Positions 1 to 8,743 are shown, numbered from the stretch's first letter. The stretch is DNA of 39,927 bases from Bacillota bacterium (GCA_023405135.1 JAEXYZ010000112.1:1-39927); one strand, 5' to 3'. The notes: generated by a model not told the origin, from the sequence alone. Translations and numbers: made by a program.

Positions 1-68
1 CATACAGCACAACTCCCCTTTACTAACTTGTTTCTCAACAATTCAAGTATAGTAAAATAGGTGATGTT

Positions 69-200
69 GTGCATTTTTATTTTAGAAATTGTTTAAAAAC
101 CCCAACATTTATTATAGAACCTTTAATAATAGCAATCAGTTTTGCTATACTTGTCATAATTTTCGAAGGTAAATCACAAACAACAGAAAATCTTAACTGA
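69..200 (+). CDS. Possible small membrane protein or frameshifted C-terminal remnant
   Basis: A reading frame ends at TGA 198-200 and is open back to a stop at 24-26. It encodes one strongly hydrophobic segment followed by a short charged tail. GTG at 69 is preceded by AGGTGAT at 58-64, so a 43-residue single-pass protein is possible. Alternatively this is the end of a larger gene entering from the left: a different frame is open from base 1 to the TAG at 58-60, so one frameshift between about 27 and 57 would join them. A strong plus-strand terminator begins 28 bases after the stop, which supports transcription through here. I do not recognise the family. Confidence 0.3.
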   Translation: MHFYFRNCLKTPTFIIEPLIIAISFAILVIIFEGKSQTTENLN

Positions 201-227
201 AAATACCCCAAAAGTTATAGTGGAATG

Positions 228-283
228 AACTGCACCTCCAATTGTTAGATAGTGTCTAACAATTTGGGTGCAGTTTATTTTTG
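228..283 (+). terminator. Intrinsic terminator after left-edge ORF
   Basis: AACTGCACC at 228-236 and AATTGTTAGA at 240-249 pair with TCTAACAATT at 255-264 and GGGTGCAGTT at 266-275, followed by a T-rich run. No T-run follows on the other strand, so it serves rightward transcription. Nothing else is recognised between 201 and 352. Confidence 0.75.
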
Positions 284-352
284 GGGCGTTTTTATTCAGA
301 AATACCTTTACTTTTTCATAGAATATTGTCAAAACGCAAACGGGAAATCTAT

Positions 353-1252
353 TTATGAAAAGTTATTATTTCTTTGCATATGTAAATACCACCAGAAAGT
401 AATGGAGATTTCATGAGCTTCTGCTTCATGAAGTGTATTTTTAAATGAATTACTAAACGACATTAATATGGATTCCAATACATAATACTTTTCATTTTCC
501 ATTTGTAATTCTTTTAATAAATAGTTAGCTAATTCAACGCCACTTTCAGAATCTTCGGCTGTAAGTTTTTCAATGAAACCTTTTAATTGCTCGATTAATT
601 CCTCTTTTGAGACAGCTTTTTCTTCAACTTGCTGAAGAAGCGCATGGGCGACATCTTTTGTAATAATAGCACTTTTTGTTTTAAGAAGTCGTGGAATTAT
701 AGCTTCTATATGTCCTAAAACTGCTTTTACTACTGTTTCAGGAATTATTTTTTGCTTTGTTGCGAAGGTAAGCGTTTGAATCGATTGCTTCATCATACCA
801 ATTGCTTGAACTGCACATTCATATGAAATGTCTCGTATTTCTTCGCCATATACATCAACAAGCCTTTCTGCTAACCATTTAATTTCAAGTATGATGTGTT
901 TGTTTAAAACAGCTTTTAATTCTCGATCTGCATTACCTGTTAATGATTCGAAAATCTGTACTATATTTCTTTTACGGTTTACATAGACCAACAGTGAAAT
1001 TTGTTTTATGAGAACATTAATATTTGATGGATGTTCATTAATAGCAACTTTATACCGTTCATTTACCGCTTCTTCTCTTGTCTCTTCTAAAATCGCGATT
1101 AAGCATTCATTCTTGGATGCAAAATGATTATAAAATGTACCTTTTGAAATATTTGCAGCAGTGATTATATCTTGAATGGATGTATCATTAAAGCCTTTAT
1201 CGATAAAAAGTTGACGTGCTGCATGGATTATTTGCCGTTTTCGTTTGTTCAT
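353..1252 (-). CDS. TetR/AcrR family transcriptional regulator
   Basis: The N-terminal 50 residues form a typical TetR DNA-binding domain: a basic start, then an ARQLFIDKGFNDTSIQDI segment, then ISKGTFYNHFASK as the recognition helix. The protein has 299 residues, about 100 more than usual for the family, with a helical C-terminal extension. The ATG start is preceded by AAAGGTGAAGG on the minus strand. It is transcribed away from a 14-TM drug exporter; in this arrangement the regulator normally represses both genes and is released by an exported ligand. The ligand cannot be told from sequence. Confidence 0.9.
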   Translation of the reverse strand: MNKRKRQIIHAARQLFIDKGFNDTSIQDIITAANISKGTFYNHFASKNECLIAILEETREEAVNERYKVAINEHPSNINVLIKQISLLVYVNRKRNIVQIFESLTGNADRELKAVLNKHIILEIKWLAERLVDVYGEEIRDISYECAVQAIGMMKQSIQTLTFATKQKIIPETVVKAVLGHIEAIIPRLLKTKSAIITKDVAHALLQQVEEKAVSKEELIEQLKGFIEKLTAEDSESGVELANYLLKELQMENEKYYVLESILMSFSNSFKNTLHEAEAHEISITFWWYLHMQRNNNFS

Positions 1253-1274
1253 CCCTTCACCTTTCCATTGTTTT

Positions 1275-1289
1275 TATACTCATAGTATA
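1275..1289. promoter_or_regulatory. Candidate TetR operator palindrome 1
   Basis: Perfect inverted repeat TATACT-cat-AGTATA between the divergent tetR-type gene and the exporter gene, near the likely tetR promoter. Its assignment to this regulator is inference from position and symmetry. Confidence 0.4.
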
Positions 1290-1303
1290 GATTGTAAACA
1301 CTT

Positions 1304-1316
1304 ACATTTCAAATGT
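1304..1316. promoter_or_regulatory. Candidate TetR operator palindrome 2
   Basis: Perfect ACATTT-C-AAATGT repeat in the same divergent intergenic region. A third symmetric element, TTTTTCA-gt-TGAAAAA, lies at 1333-1348 and overlaps the putative -35 of the exporter gene. Confidence 0.35.
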
Positions 1317-1340
1317 TTTGAAAGGGGAAATATTTTTCAG

Positions 1341-1369
1341 TTGAAAAAAATAGACTGAAGGTATAGAAT
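1341..1369 (+). promoter_or_regulatory. Putative sigma-A promoter of exporter gene
   Basis: TTGAAA at 1341-1346 and TAGAAT at 1364-1369 are separated by 17 bases, 37 bases before the GTG start. The -35 overlaps the palindrome at 1333-1348, as expected for a repressed promoter. Confidence 0.45.
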
Positions 1370-1406
1370 GTGTTTCGGGGATTGAAATAAAATTAAAAGA
1401 GAGAGT

Positions 1407-2906
1407 GTGAACAATTTATATATGACTTCTGAACAAACAGTCAAAAAGCCACAGTATTTAATGATTGCCATATTATTTATTGGTGCTTTTGTTGCTTTTT
1501 TAAATAACACATTATTAAATGTTGCATTTCCAACTATTATGAAAGATTTAGGTGTCACATATGCAACTGTACAATGGCTATCAACAGGATATATGTTAAT
1601 AAGCGGTATTCTTATTCCCGCTTCTGCATTTTTGATTACACGTTTTAAAACAAGACCGTTGTATATTTTTGCAATGGCAATTTTCACTATTGGTACATTA
1701 TTAGCAGTTATTTCACCTAATTTCGGAGTATTACTTGCTGGTCGAATGATTCAAGCAGTTGGAGCCTCTGTTATGTCACCAATTTTAATGAACGTTATGC
1801 TAGTAAGTTTCCCAGTTGAAAAACGTGGTGCAGCGATGGGAGTATTCGGATTAGTAATGATCGCGGCTCCAGCAATCGGTCCAACATTGTCAGGTTACAT
1901 TGTTGAACATTATGATTGGCATGTACTATTTGAAATGATTTTACCAATTGCAGTCTTAAGCTTATTGTTTAGTATTTGGAAACTTGAAAATGTTTTACCA
2001 AACAGACATGTTACATTAGATTATTTTTCATTAGTACTTTCAACAATTGGTTTTGGTGGACTACTTTACGGATTTAGTACAGCAGGGAATGACGGATGGT
2101 CTGACCCAATTGTTATTACAACAATTGTAGTGGGTGCAATTGGTGTTATCGCCTTTGTTATTCGACAATTAAAACTTGAAACACCGGTTTTAAGTATGGA
2201 AATTTTTAAATCGCCACTTTTTGCTTTGTCATCTTTAGTTAGTGCCGTATTAGCGATGGCGATGATGGGTGGTATGATTTTAACACCTGCTTATGTACAA
2301 GAAGTTCGTGGTATCGAGCCTTTTGAATCTGGTTTAATGATGTTACCAGGTGCACTTGTAATGGCATTTATGTCACCAATTACTGGCCGATTATTTGATA
2401 AGTTTGGACCGCGTATTTTAGCAATTACAGGATTAATCATTACTACAATTTCAACATATTTACTATCGAAGCTAGAAGTTGATTCTACTTACTTTTATAT
2501 TATCTTTATTTACTCTATCCGTATGTTAGGGATTTCGTTAGTAATGATGCCAGTAATGACAAATGGTTTAAATTCATTACCTGCTCGTTTAAATCCGCAT
2601 GGTACAGCTTCTAACAATACAATTCAACAAGTTGCTGGTTCGATCGGTACGGCGATTCTTGTAGCGATTATGAATGCACGTACAACATCTTCAGCGGAGG
2701 AATTAGCAAAAGAAGCACAAGCTTCGGCAACAAATACAATGACCCAAGAACAAATGGCAACTATGGCGGCGCAAATTAAACAACATGCGCTTTTAGATGG
2801 AATACATTTATCGTTTTTAATTGCAACGTTATTTACAGTTATTGCTTTAGTATTAGCGTTCTTCTTAAAACGTGCGAAAAGTCCAGATAAGATTGAAGTA
2901 AAATAA
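1407..2906 (+). CDS. MFS multidrug exporter, DHA2 (14-TM, EmrB/QacA-type)
   Basis: A 499-residue integral membrane protein with about 14 hydrophobic segments. Visible family motifs are the motif A region around residues 65-80, GRMIQAVGASVMSP in TM4, and the DHA2 motif C stretch VMIAAPAIGPTLSGYIVEHY in TM5. DHA2 members export hydrophobic or cationic drugs in exchange for protons. GTG 1407 is the first start, with a poor ribosome site (GAGAG almost touching it); ATG 1422, five codons in, is a plausible alternative. It pairs with the divergent TetR gene and ends in its own terminator, so it is probably monocistronic. The substrate is unknown. Confidence 0.9.
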   Translation: MNNLYMTSEQTVKKPQYLMIAILFIGAFVAFLNNTLLNVAFPTIMKDLGVTYATVQWLSTGYMLISGILIPASAFLITRFKTRPLYIFAMAIFTIGTLLAVISPNFGVLLAGRMIQAVGASVMSPILMNVMLVSFPVEKRGAAMGVFGLVMIAAPAIGPTLSGYIVEHYDWHVLFEMILPIAVLSLLFSIWKLENVLPNRHVTLDYFSLVLSTIGFGGLLYGFSTAGNDGWSDPIVITTIVVGAIGVIAFVIRQLKLETPVLSMEIFKSPLFALSSLVSAVLAMAMMGGMILTPAYVQEVRGIEPFESGLMMLPGALVMAFMSPITGRLFDKFGPRILAITGLIITTISTYLLSKLEVDSTYFYIIFIYSIRMLGISLVMMPVMTNGLNSLPARLNPHGTASNNTIQQVAGSIGTAILVAIMNARTTSSAEELAKEAQASATNTMTQEQMATMAAQIKQHALLDGIHLSFLIATLFTVIALVLAFFLKRAKSPDKIEVK

Positions 2907-2916
2907 ATAATTTAAA

Positions 2917-2947
2917 TAAAGACGGCTCCAAGTAGGGGCCGTCTTTT
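2917..2947 (+). terminator. Terminator of MFS exporter gene
   Basis: AAGACGGCTCC pairs with GGGGCCGTCTT around a short AAGTA loop with one wobble, followed by TTT. It lies 12 bases after the stop codon. Confidence 0.8.
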
Positions 2948-3378
2948 ACATTTCAAATTTAAGCTGGAAATTAAGCTAATTAAATTAAGCGAATATTTAG
3001 TGGGTTTTAATAAGCGTTTTTTCAGACTAACATATCATACGTATTATAATGGAACCAATATCTTGTTCATGTAGTTATTAATAATAATTGGTACATTTAA
3101 TTTATAAAGAAAAATAATTATCATTAAACACAGTAATGAATTTTATGTTAATAATACATCTTATAAAAATTCATAATTATGATTAAATAATCATTTTAGT
3201 TGTTTTGAAATAAAATATTATTTATGAAAAATCAATTGGAATGTTTCTGCTATAGTAACGTGGAAATGTAACTATAAATGAAAAATTGGTTCTTTCTATA
3301 ATGCTCTTATGAAGGATTTATTTTTATAAAAATACAATAGAATTTATTACGCTATATTTCATAAGGTGTATTTTAGTG
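2948..3378. other. AT-rich intergenic stretch, no gene seen
   Basis: About 430 bases of very AT-rich DNA with stops in all frames and no convincing ORF, tRNA or repeat. It probably holds only promoter-distal upstream sequence for the EAL gene. Confidence 0.5.
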
Positions 3379-3384
3379 TATAAT
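3379..3384 (+). promoter_or_regulatory. Putative -10 box of the EAL gene
   Basis: A perfect TATAAT, 46 bases before the ATG. No good -35 is visible at 16-18 bases upstream, so the promoter may need an activator or another upstream element. Confidence 0.35.
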
Positions 3385-3429
3385 TAATGTAGTCAAAGTA
3401 GTCAGATTTTTTATGTGGGGGTTGTATGG

Positions 3430-4635
3430 ATGGATGTTCTTGATTTTTTAGATAAATTAGATGAAATCAACGTTTTATTTGAACCAATTTACAGTGCTGA
3501 TGAACATGTAATAGTAGCATACGAAGTAATTGGAGAGTATACAAACGATGGGATCACCTTTAATGTTGTAGATATTACATATGACGAATCAATTCCTGCA
3601 GATATACGATCAGAAATTGAACAATTTTTAGTAATTAAAGCAATTGAAGCTGCAAAGGAAGAAATAAAACAAGTAAATCTTTATCTACCATGTAATCCTA
3701 ATTTATTAATGATAGATTTTGGGGAAAAATATTTTCAAACGATAAAAGAATCTTTGGATGAAAGCCTTTTAAATAATGTTTATTTAGTAATTCCGGAACA
3801 TAAGTTTAAAGGCGAGTTTGAGCAGCTACAGCATCCAATACGATATATTAAAACATATGGAGTAAAAATAGCATTAGACAATATCGGTTCAGAAAGTAAC
3901 TTAGACAAAATTTTAATGTTAGAACCAGCAGTATTAAAGATTAATGTTAGCCAACTTAATTATAATGCTTGGGGTGCTCAAAACCACGTTTTCACTACTA
4001 TACAATCCCTAGCAGTAAAGATTGGTGCAACGTTGATGTTTGATAATATTCAAACGGACTATCAACTTCATCATGCATGGAAAAATGGTGCTCGTTATTT
4101 CAAAGGTGTATATTTACAGCAGCCATCAAGCCGTTTTATTCCGCGAGATATATTAAAGGAACGGTTCCGTAATGAGTGTCAGCAATTCATTTCCGCTGAA
4201 AAAAGATTATTAGAATTAAAATATGAGGAAATGAAAAAGTTGCAAAAAACGATTGCGACAATTGTTGAATATATAAAACCGGATGGTAAAAATGTTGAAA
4301 CGCTATTGCAATTAGCAAATCAATTAGAGAACTATGCATTCCGATTTTATATTTGTAATGATGAAGGGTTCCAAATTTCACCGAATATCGTTCGTCGAAA
4401 TGGAAAATGGGATGTTGAAGAAAAAGCTGTAGGAAAGAACTGGAGTTGGCGCCCATATTTCTTATTTAATATTATTAAACTAAGAAACGATGTAAAAGGT
4501 GAGCTTTCTAGTATTTATAGTGATATTGAAACTGGTGAATTGACTCGTACTTATTCAATGGCTTTAAATGAGCATGAATATTTGTTTGTCGATGTAACTT
4601 ACGATTATTTATATGAACATAATTTAGTGAATTAA
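3430..4635 (+). CDS. ykuI: YkuI-like degenerate EAL-domain protein
   Basis: 401 residues that align along their whole length with Bacillus subtilis YkuI as I remember it: an N-terminal EAL fold (about 1-250) and the YkuI C-terminal domain (about 260-400, with the conserved NWSWRPYF stretch). EAL enzymes cleave cyclic di-GMP. Here most catalytic positions differ: the motif reads EVIGE with the arginine lost, the metal-binding asparagine lies in YLPCNPN, DDFG is LDNIG, KxD is KIN, and the AEGVE/QGY positions read FDNIQ and FKGV. Hydrolysis is therefore unlikely, and a binding or structural role is more probable. ATG 3430 has GGGGG 8 bases upstream; an upstream GTG at 3415 overlaps that site and is rejected. 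Confidence 0.88.
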   Translation: MDVLDFLDKLDEINVLFEPIYSADEHVIVAYEVIGEYTNDGITFNVVDITYDESIPADIRSEIEQFLVIKAIEAAKEEIKQVNLYLPCNPNLLMIDFGEKYFQTIKESLDESLLNNVYLVIPEHKFKGEFEQLQHPIRYIKTYGVKIALDNIGSESNLDKILMLEPAVLKINVSQLNYNAWGAQNHVFTTIQSLAVKIGATLMFDNIQTDYQLHHAWKNGARYFKGVYLQQPSSRFIPRDILKERFRNECQQFISAEKRLLELKYEEMKKLQKTIATIVEYIKPDGKNVETLLQLANQLENYAFRFYICNDEGFQISPNIVRRNGKWDVEEKAVGKNWSWRPYFLFNIIKLRNDVKGELSSIYSDIETGELTRTYSMALNEHEYLFVDVTYDYLYEHNLVN

Positions 4636-4655
4636 TAATAGAAGAATCTTATAAT

Positions 4656-4706
4656 GCTTCTCATAGTTTTGATAATTTAATCAAAATACTGTGAGAAGTT
4701 TTTTTG
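4656..4706 (+). terminator. Terminator of the EAL gene
   Basis: A long stem in which CTTCTCATAGTTTTGAT pairs with the ATCAAAAT...GTGAGAAG arm around a short AATTTA loop, followed by seven T. The stem has a small bulge. Confidence 0.8.
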
Positions 4707-4741
4707 TTATTTTATTGGGAAATTCTTATATCTTTTGGGTC

Positions 4742-5005
4742 AACACGATGTTGGTCACGGTGATTCGACATGGCGTTTTTGTCCTCGGCTTTGTGTAAGG
4801 TTCACTCACAGTTATGATGTACTTCTAATATATTTTGCTGCTTATATTGAAAAATTTGCGTTTTCTTAACCAAGTTAATTTTACTGAACCATCTGAATAT
4901 GCGACAGACAATTTTACATAAATTATATTTTTACCTTTAGCATTTTTGTTCTTCTTCTCGTTATGTTCGAGGAAACGGAATCATAGAATAATAGGTGTAA
5001 TTACC
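4742..5005 (+). pseudogene. Possible remnant of a decayed small membrane-protein gene
   Basis: This stretch has more CG dinucleotides than its surroundings and reads as coherent membrane-protein pieces in alternating frames. 4742-4795 encodes a hydrophobic segment around LVTVIRHGVFVLGFV, cut by TAA 4796-4798. After a shift near 4812-4816, 4816-4866 gives DVLLIYFAAYIEKFAFS before TAA 4867-4869. A third part (about 4880-5005) reads FTEPSEYATDNFT, a stop at 4919-4921, then a TM-like run and a basic tail. At least two in-frame stops and two frame changes are needed. The family is not identified; chance ORFs or an interspersed repeat are alternatives. Confidence 0.35.
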
Positions 5006-6322
5006 ATGAACGACAAAAGGGAGGGAATGAAGATTCAAATACATGTTGTTCAACCAGGTCAGTCGTTATGGGGGATCGCACAGGCATATGGCTCAACAGT
5101 AGAAAATATAATCCAAGCAAATCAAATAGAAAGTCCAGACCGTTTGCTTATAGGAGAAGCGTTGGTTATTCCAATTTACGGCAGCTTTTATTGGGTTCAA
5201 TCGGGGGATTCCTTATACACTATAGCTCAGCGTTTTGGACTAAATTATACAACGCTAGCACAAATCAATGGAATAGACCCGAATACGCAGTTAACTATTG
5301 GCACGCGCCTCTATATACCACCTATGCAAAAGCGAAATGCAGAAGTAAATATTTATATCGAACCGAGCGGCGAAACGGTTAATGAGGAATTGTTAAATGA
5401 TGCAAGAGAAGTAGGACCTTACTTAACTTATTTGGCCCCATTTAGTTATGAAGCAAGAAGAGATGGTAGTCTGGATCCGATACCAGTTGAAGGTATTCCA
5501 GAAGTGGCAGCCGCTTCAGGAGTCAAATTAATGCTTGTTGTAACCAATTTGGAAAATGGTCAATTTAGTGGCGAGTTAGGCAGAGCCATTTTACAAAGCA
5601 CAGCAGTTCAAGATTTACTTCTAGAGAATATTGTAGAAGAAGCTAGAAGAATCGGAAGTGTAACAGATATTCATTTTGACTTTGAATTCCTTCCGGGAGA
5701 TCAACGACAAGCATATAATAATTTCTTAAGAAAAGCTGCGGATTATTTACACGGAGAAGGCTTTTTAATTTCAACTGCTTTAGCTCCAAAAACAAGTGCA
5801 GAGCAAGCAGGTCAATGGTATGAAGCACATGATTATCGAGCACATGGAGAAATTGTTGATTTTTCTGTATTGATGACCTATGAATGGGGGTACTCGGGTG
5901 GCCCCCCAATGCCCGTATCACCAATTCAAGAAGTAGAAAAAGTATTGAACTTTGCTTTAACACAAATGCCTGCGAATAAAATTATGATGGGTCAAAATTT
6001 ATATGGGTATGATTGGACGCTTCCATTTGTAGAGGGTGGCAGGTATGCACAAGCTATTAGCCCTCATAGAGCGATTGCACTTGCGAAAGAACATAATGTC
6101 GTTATTCAATATGATTATACAGCCCAAGCACCTCATTTTAATTATGTAGATGCTGAAGGAAATGCACATAAAGTGTGGTTTGAAGATGCACGTTCCATTC
6201 AAGCGAAATTTAATTTAATGAAAAGATTAAATTTAAGAGGAATTAGTTATTGGAAATTAGGATTCGCATTCCCGCAAAACTGGCTCTTAATTAATGAAAA
6301 TTTCAATGTAGTAAAGAGATAG
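5006..6322 (+). CDS. sleL: LysM-GH18 spore cortex-lytic enzyme, SleL/YaaH-like
   Basis: About 438 residues: two LysM peptidoglycan-binding repeats (about 11-55 and 60-105), then a glycoside hydrolase 18 barrel to the end. The catalytic signature is DIHFDFEFLP, with the acid/base glutamate in DFE. LMTYEWGYSGGPP, MGQNLYGYDWTLPF and ISYWKLG closely match YaaH/SleL, an N-acetylglucosaminidase that degrades spore cortex during germination. There is no signal peptide, as usual for this coat/cortex protein. ATG 5006 has AGGTG 8 bases upstream; ATG 5027 follows a strong AAAAGGGAGGG but only 1-2 bases away, so it is the alternative start. The frame stays open upstream to 4922, but that part is probably remnant DNA. 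Confidence 0.92.
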   Translation: MNDKREGMKIQIHVVQPGQSLWGIAQAYGSTVENIIQANQIESPDRLLIGEALVIPIYGSFYWVQSGDSLYTIAQRFGLNYTTLAQINGIDPNTQLTIGTRLYIPPMQKRNAEVNIYIEPSGETVNEELLNDAREVGPYLTYLAPFSYEARRDGSLDPIPVEGIPEVAAASGVKLMLVVTNLENGQFSGELGRAILQSTAVQDLLLENIVEEARRIGSVTDIHFDFEFLPGDQRQAYNNFLRKAADYLHGEGFLISTALAPKTSAEQAGQWYEAHDYRAHGEIVDFSVLMTYEWGYSGGPPMPVSPIQEVEKVLNFALTQMPANKIMMGQNLYGYDWTLPFVEGGRYAQAISPHRAIALAKEHNVVIQYDYTAQAPHFNYVDAEGNAHKVWFEDARSIQAKFNLMKRLNLRGISYWKLGFAFPQNWLLINENFNVVKR

Positions 6323-6335
6323 ATAACATAAAATT

Positions 6336-6362
6336 GAGCAGTCACTTAGGCTGCTCTTTTTT
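6336..6362 (+). terminator. Terminator of sleL
   Basis: GAGCAG at 6336-6341 pairs with CTGCTC at 6351-6356, followed by six T. Confidence 0.8.
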
Positions 6363-6511
6363 AACGCTTATAATAAAACTATTAAGCTTAGTCTTTTTGT
6401 AATTCTTAATGCATAGGATAAGTGGGATGAAAATATAAACAGAAATTCCTATTTTTTATCCTAGATAAATATAATAGAATGTTACTAACAAATATTAGGA
6501 GGGTTATTTTG

Positions 6512-8743
6512 GTGAAAATAAATAAAATTGGATTCTCAATAACAGCTGCGGTAATGTCTTTTGGTATGATGTCAGCAGCAAGCGCTGACACAAATAGTGT
6601 TGAACAGCCTAAACAAATCGAAATTAAAGTGGCGTCAACGGAAAACACGGTTACTAAAAATGACTTAATAAAAAAATTAAATGAAGTTTTTCCGAATAAA
6701 TTCAACTTTTTATCAGCAAGCGATTTTCAAATGAGTAGAGGTCATTACTACCCTGAGGATAAGACAGTACGATATGATTTAAACTTTTCGAAAAAAGTAC
6801 AGGGCAAGGATGTTTATGGCTATATCACCTTTGTAGGTGAGGATTTAGAAATTGAAAATTTTGATTATCAACCTGCAAATGTTGCTGATGCGCTCTTCCC
6901 AGCAAAAATCTCTAAGGAAGAAGCACAAAAAATTGCAGAGGATTTTATAAAGAAGTTTCCGAACGGGGAACAATATCAATTTGATAAGAATAATAGTGAC
7001 TCATACTCTTATTATTCAAATAATCTACTGACGGAGCCAATTCGTTATTCATTTTCATTTATACGCACTAAAAACCAAGTTGAAATTTTTGATCAAAGAA
7101 TACATGTAACTGTACTTGGCAATGGTGAAATAGTTCAATTTTATAGCTATCCTATGGCAAGTAAGTCTGTAGGATTTGATGATGTTCAAAAAGTGAAAAA
7201 TAAAGATGAAATATTGGAGAAGATAAAAGAGAATCTTCAAGTTCAATTGCAATATCAAATTAACTATGAATATCCATATGATAAACGAACTGTGGAACTA
7301 GTGTATAGTCCATCAGGCCAATTTACCGGTGTACATGCTTTAACAGGACAGTGGCAGACGGAAAGCGGGTTCACTCAAGACTTGCCGAAAGCTAAAGAAA
7401 TTGAAACAATTGTCCCTAAACCATTAGCGCCAAGACAAGAAGGTATTACTCCTGATGAGGCAAAAAATATTGCAGAAAAACTGCTTAAGGTGGATTCAGA
7501 TGAAATAACCTTAACAATTGATAGTGTTGAAGAACAAACAGATTATAACGGTAGAGAAGTTTATAGTATTAGTTACATGTATAACTACAAAAATGGCGGC
7601 CATGGGACAGTACTGCAAATTGATAAAAATACAGGAGAACTAATTGACTATTACGATATAAAAAATGATGTCTTAGGAGAGCTTGGAAAAACGGATAATA
7701 AAAATAAAATAACAAGCGACCAAGCGTTAACAAAAGCAATAAATTATTTAAAAGAATATGCGCCGTCTTATCTACATGAATATGCTTTACCGATCAATGA
7801 GCCGTATGCCGATGAAGTAAGTGGCATCTATAATTTTTCATTCCCAAGAGTTGTGAATGGAATTATTGTGTCAGGGGATGGAATCCACATTGGAATTAAA
7901 TTCGATGGTTCATTAAACAGTTTATCTATAAGTCATCTAGAATTTGAAAATTGGCCGTCAACTAGCAATATTATTTCCGAAGAAGAGGCACTACAACGCT
8001 TTAAAGATGGATTAGGTTTGAAGCTTCAATATATAATGCAAGGAAGTAATGATGAAGAAAGTCATTATTCTCTAGTTTATACACCTATCTTTAATGACAA
8101 AGGCACAAACTCTTTTGATGCAACTAACGGAGAATGGACAAGCATGTTCAATGAAAAAGATTACCCTGTAATTTCGCATCCAACTGCAGAGCAGGAATTA
8201 AATTATCTAATTCAAAATAACATTTTAGAAGTAAAAGATAGTAGCTTTAATGCAGATGCTACGATTACAAAAGGGGAAGCGTTAAAAACAATCGTAAAGT
8301 CTTTAACGTATTTCTATGATGAGTATAATATTAGATATGAGGAGCAGGTACATCCTCAAACATTTGAAAACATTGGCCCTGACCACCCTTATTATAGTGT
8401 TGTTGAACAAGCTGTATCTATGGGGATTCTAAATCCTAATAACCAAGATTTAAATACAAGCGCCCTAGTTACTCGTGAAGAGCTTGCCGTTTGGTATGTA
8501 CGAGCACTAGGTTTAGAGCAAGCAGCATCACATAATGATATTTATAAGCTTGATATAAAAGATGCAAAAGAAGTAACTTATACGGGTTATGTTGCATTGG
8601 CAGATGCACTAGAATTATTACCAACAGAGAATGATTTATTTAAACCGAAAGAAAATGTTACTTATGCTGAACTAGCAGTTTCAACAATCCGTCTAGCACA
8701 CAAAGTTTATGAAAACCGAGTTAATGGTTACCGATACTATTAA
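6512..8743 (+). CDS. Secreted PepSY/YcdB-type repeat protein with C-terminal SLH-like domains
   Basis: 743 residues with a Sec signal peptide (basic KINK, hydrophobic core, cleavage near SAASA-D, about residue 25). The body holds repeated units of the DUF4901/YcdB-YcdC or PepSY type: ISKEEAQKIAEDFIKKF near 130, ITPDEAKNIAEKLLKV near 315, ITSDQALTKAINYLKEY near 405 and ISEEEALQRFKDGLGLK near 490. From about 560 to the end lie three degenerate SLH-like segments (GEALKTIVKSL, AVSMGIL, TREELAVWYVRALG, YVALADALELL), which suggest anchoring to secondary cell-wall polymer. Function is unknown; such modules are proposed to inhibit proteases or sit in the wall. GTG 6512 lies 9 bases after AGGAGG; TTG 6509 is equally possible. 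It is probably monocistronic. Confidence 0.8.
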   Translation: MKINKIGFSITAAVMSFGMMSAASADTNSVEQPKQIEIKVASTENTVTKNDLIKKLNEVFPNKFNFLSASDFQMSRGHYYPEDKTVRYDLNFSKKVQGKDVYGYITFVGEDLEIENFDYQPANVADALFPAKISKEEAQKIAEDFIKKFPNGEQYQFDKNNSDSYSYYSNNLLTEPIRYSFSFIRTKNQVEIFDQRIHVTVLGNGEIVQFYSYPMASKSVGFDDVQKVKNKDEILEKIKENLQVQLQYQINYEYPYDKRTVELVYSPSGQFTGVHALTGQWQTESGFTQDLPKAKEIETIVPKPLAPRQEGITPDEAKNIAEKLLKVDSDEITLTIDSVEEQTDYNGREVYSISYMYNYKNGGHGTVLQIDKNTGELIDYYDIKNDVLGELGKTDNKNKITSDQALTKAINYLKEYAPSYLHEYALPINEPYADEVSGIYNFSFPRVVNGIIVSGDGIHIGIKFDGSLNSLSISHLEFENWPSTSNIISEEEALQRFKDGLGLKLQYIMQGSNDEESHYSLVYTPIFNDKGTNSFDATNGEWTSMFNEKDYPVISHPTAEQELNYLIQNNILEVKDSSFNADATITKGEALKTIVKSLTYFYDEYNIRYEEQVHPQTFENIGPDHPYYSVVEQAVSMGILNPNNQDLNTSALVTREELAVWYVRALGLEQAASHNDIYKLDIKDAKEVTYTGYVALADALELLPTENDLFKPKENVTYAELAVSTIRLAHKVYENRVNGYRYY

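Noticed and set aside
1337..1687. Minus-strand ORF of 116 codons overlapping the MFS exporter start
   Set aside because: It lies antisense to a well-supported gene, has no homology that I recognise and no ribosome site; treated as a shadow frame.
3100..3135. Fur-box-like sequence (TGATAATTATT on the minus strand) in the exporter-EAL intergenic region
   Set aside because: Only one half matches the consensus, the region is extremely AT-rich so partial matches are expected, and the neighbours have no link to iron.
4946..5005. N-terminal extension of SleL from TTG 4946
   Set aside because: No ribosome site fits it, SleL/YaaH proteins start close to the first LysM repeat, and the added residues look like a membrane-gene tail from the decayed upstream region.
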